From assembly GCA_020356025.1 (NCBI GenBank), contig CP070630.1, positions 1,400,278 through 1,451,412 on the forward strand: a stretch of 51,135 nt of DNA. Reading direction: 5' to 3'. A program made the translations under genes and the position numbers. Shown here piece after piece: positions 50,074 through 51,135 of this stretch. Origin of the DNA: Dehalococcoidia bacterium. Its GTDB lineage: Bacteria > Chloroflexota > Dehalococcoidia > SM23-28-2. The notes below the pieces were generated by a model. That model searched no databases. It was not told where the DNA came from and worked only from the letters and a program-made list of their open reading frames with translations. The stretch's first letter is position 1. The number at the start of each line of letters is the position of its first letter.

Positions 50074-51135
50074 TCAGGCTGTCTTGAAACGCGCCGCAAG
50101 CATTTCCTCCGAAGTCGGCGGAGGTGTGACCTCGCCCCGCAATACAAGTTCCATAGCCTCAAATTCGCAGACGCCCGTGCACACGCCGCAGCCGATGCAG
50201 CGCGATTCGTCGACCACGGCAATGCCCTCGTCGTTGATGGTGACGGCGTTCATGGGGCAGGGTTCCTCACAGATGCCGCAGCCCACACATGTATCTGCGT
50301 CGACCTGGGAAACGTAGTTGGAAGGCGACAGCGTGTGAATCCCCATCAGCTTCTTCGTCTGAATATGAACACAGCAGCAGCCGCAACAGTTGCAGATGGT
50401 ATCCAAACGGCCTTGAATGTTGTCCGCTATATGCACCAGGCCTTCCTTGTGGGCCGCCTCCAATATCTGTAACGTTTCTTCAACAGTGATTTCTCTAGCC
50501 ATGCCGTGCTCGACCATGTATCTCCCCATGCTGCCGAAATGCAGGCAGTTATCCAGGGAGTGGTCACATCCCAGGCCAGCGTATCGCGTTATTTGTCGGC
50601 AGGGGCACTTGGCCACGGCTCTGTAAGAAGTGGCTTCGATCATAGGTCTCAATGCGTCGAAGGGAAGCACCTCGCGCGGGTCCTCTATTGTCTTGGAAAC
50701 AGGCAGAACCCGCATAATCGGCATTCCGCCTCTTCCCATTTCCTCTCCGAAGGCCTCTCCATGGTACCGGATCCATAGTGGTGCCAGCTTGCGGGCTTCC
50801 GGCGTGTCCTTACCTCCCCAGTAAGGTGTCTCAGCCCAGCCAACAACTGAGGGCAACAACCGGTACTTTCGCTCCTGACCGGGGTGCTGGCTGGTGAAGA
50901 CCGTGCCCCGCCTAGCCATGCGGTTCAACACATCTTCGATGTCAGGCTTATTCGGGAAAAGGTCCTTCAACTGAGAAAGAGGCGTGTCAAGCATGGGGAT
51001 GTGGAGCGCGACCTCTGCCTCTTCTGACGGGAAGAGTACCTTTAGGATCTCGATCAACGCGGGAGATTCGGGCGCACCAACCACGCCTTGGTCAAGGTGT
51101 TCGGCCAGTTGGTCATACAGTTCGGACTCATCCAT
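50074..51135 (-). CDS. Polyferredoxin-like 4Fe-4S protein (starts at window edge)
   Basis: A protein of 353 residues or more whose ATG is exactly at the last bases of the window, so a longer N-terminus cannot be excluded. The first 90 residues look like a winged-helix segment (IEDVLNRMARRGTVF). The middle has Cys clusters KCPCRQ, CDHSLDNCLHF and CNCCGCCC. The C-terminus carries two ferredoxin motifs, CVGCGICEEPCP and CIGCGVCTGVCEF, the second lacking the usual final Pro. Such proteins are found in anaerobes and are thought to pass electrons to a partner that is not known. It is followed ten bases later by a TetR gene. Confidence 0.75.
   Translation of the reverse strand: MDESELYDQLAEHLDQGVVGAPESPALIEILKVLFPSEEAEVALHIPMLDTPLSQLKDLFPNKPDIEDVLNRMARRGTVFTSQHPGQERKYRLLPSVVGWAETPYWGGKDTPEARKLAPLWIRYHGEAFGEEMGRGGMPIMRVLPVSKTIEDPREVLPFDALRPMIEATSYRAVAKCPCRQITRYAGLGCDHSLDNCLHFGSMGRYMVEHGMAREITVEETLQILEAAHKEGLVHIADNIQGRLDTICNCCGCCCVHIQTKKLMGIHTLSPSNYVSQVDADTCVGCGICEEPCPMNAVTINDEGIAVVDESRCIGCGVCTGVCEFEAMELVLRGEVTPPPTSEEMLAARFKTA

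Noticed and set aside
1-51135. tRNA, rRNA, transposase, integrase or phage genes
   Set aside because: No sequence resembling these was found on either strand; the window looks like ordinary chromosome without mobile elements.

Overview
The window is GC-rich bacterial chromosome, densely coding on both strands, with no rRNA, tRNA, insertion sequence, prophage or CRISPR that I could see. The mix of genes points to an uncultured member of Chloroflexota, possibly near Dehalococcoidia: secreted proteins with long Thr-Pro linkers, class III cyclases fused to AAA/TPR or CHASE2 parts, LarA-family racemases, a VLRF1-type release factor and a QueG-like Fe-S protein. This assignment is inference from gene content only.

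Layout. (1) About 1-8000, minus strand: a compact hopanoid operon read hpnC-hpnD-hpnE-ispH/yjbQ-polyprenyl diphosphate synthase-hpnH-hpnG-shc. The last gene runs off the left edge. Together these genes cover terminal isoprenoid precursor formation, prenyl elongation, squalene by the HpnCDE route, cyclisation, and addition and trimming of the adenosyl side chain. (2) About 8.4-20.7 kb: mixed metabolism and signalling. It holds a degenerate LarA-like protein, a cyclase-AAA-TPR protein, a DinB-like protein, a secreted beta-propeller protein with an inactive-looking beta-lactamase-like domain, and a LarA / HpcH-HpaI aldolase / Ldh2-type dehydrogenase cluster. (3) About 20.7-31 kb: two tandem exported pectinacetylesterase-like paralogues, aspartate-semialdehyde dehydrogenase, a CHASE2 cyclase, a soluble transhydrogenase and a FecR-domain protein with a Thr-Pro linker. 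(4) About 31-37 kb: nitroreductase, acetyl-CoA synthetase, an acyl-CoA ligase-like protein lacking the catalytic lysine, a VLRF1-type peptidyl-tRNA hydrolase and a membrane-anchored unknown. (5) About 37-46 kb, minus strand: a tight heme operon read sirC-hemC-cobA/hemD-hemB-ahbD-ahbC-ahbA/ahbB/hemL. It encodes the siroheme-dependent (Ahb) route, but hemA is not in it. (6) About 46-51 kb: a radical SAM protein, a QueG-like Fe-S protein, hypB-hypA with no hydrogenase nearby, a TetR regulator and a polyferredoxin-like protein at the right edge.

The most notable observations are two gene fusions in biosynthetic operons (IspH-YjbQ and AhbA-AhbB-HemL), a roughly 65-residue module found three times in two unrelated exported proteins, and four enzyme-family proteins in which catalytic residues are changed: a LarA homologue without the nickel-ligand His, an acyl-CoA ligase with Glu for the adenylation Lys, a beta-lactamase-fold domain with Cys/Asn for the SxxK pair, and a transhydrogenase with neither redox Cys. 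Several promoters close to the sigma-70 consensus can be read, one of which would give a nearly leaderless mRNA.
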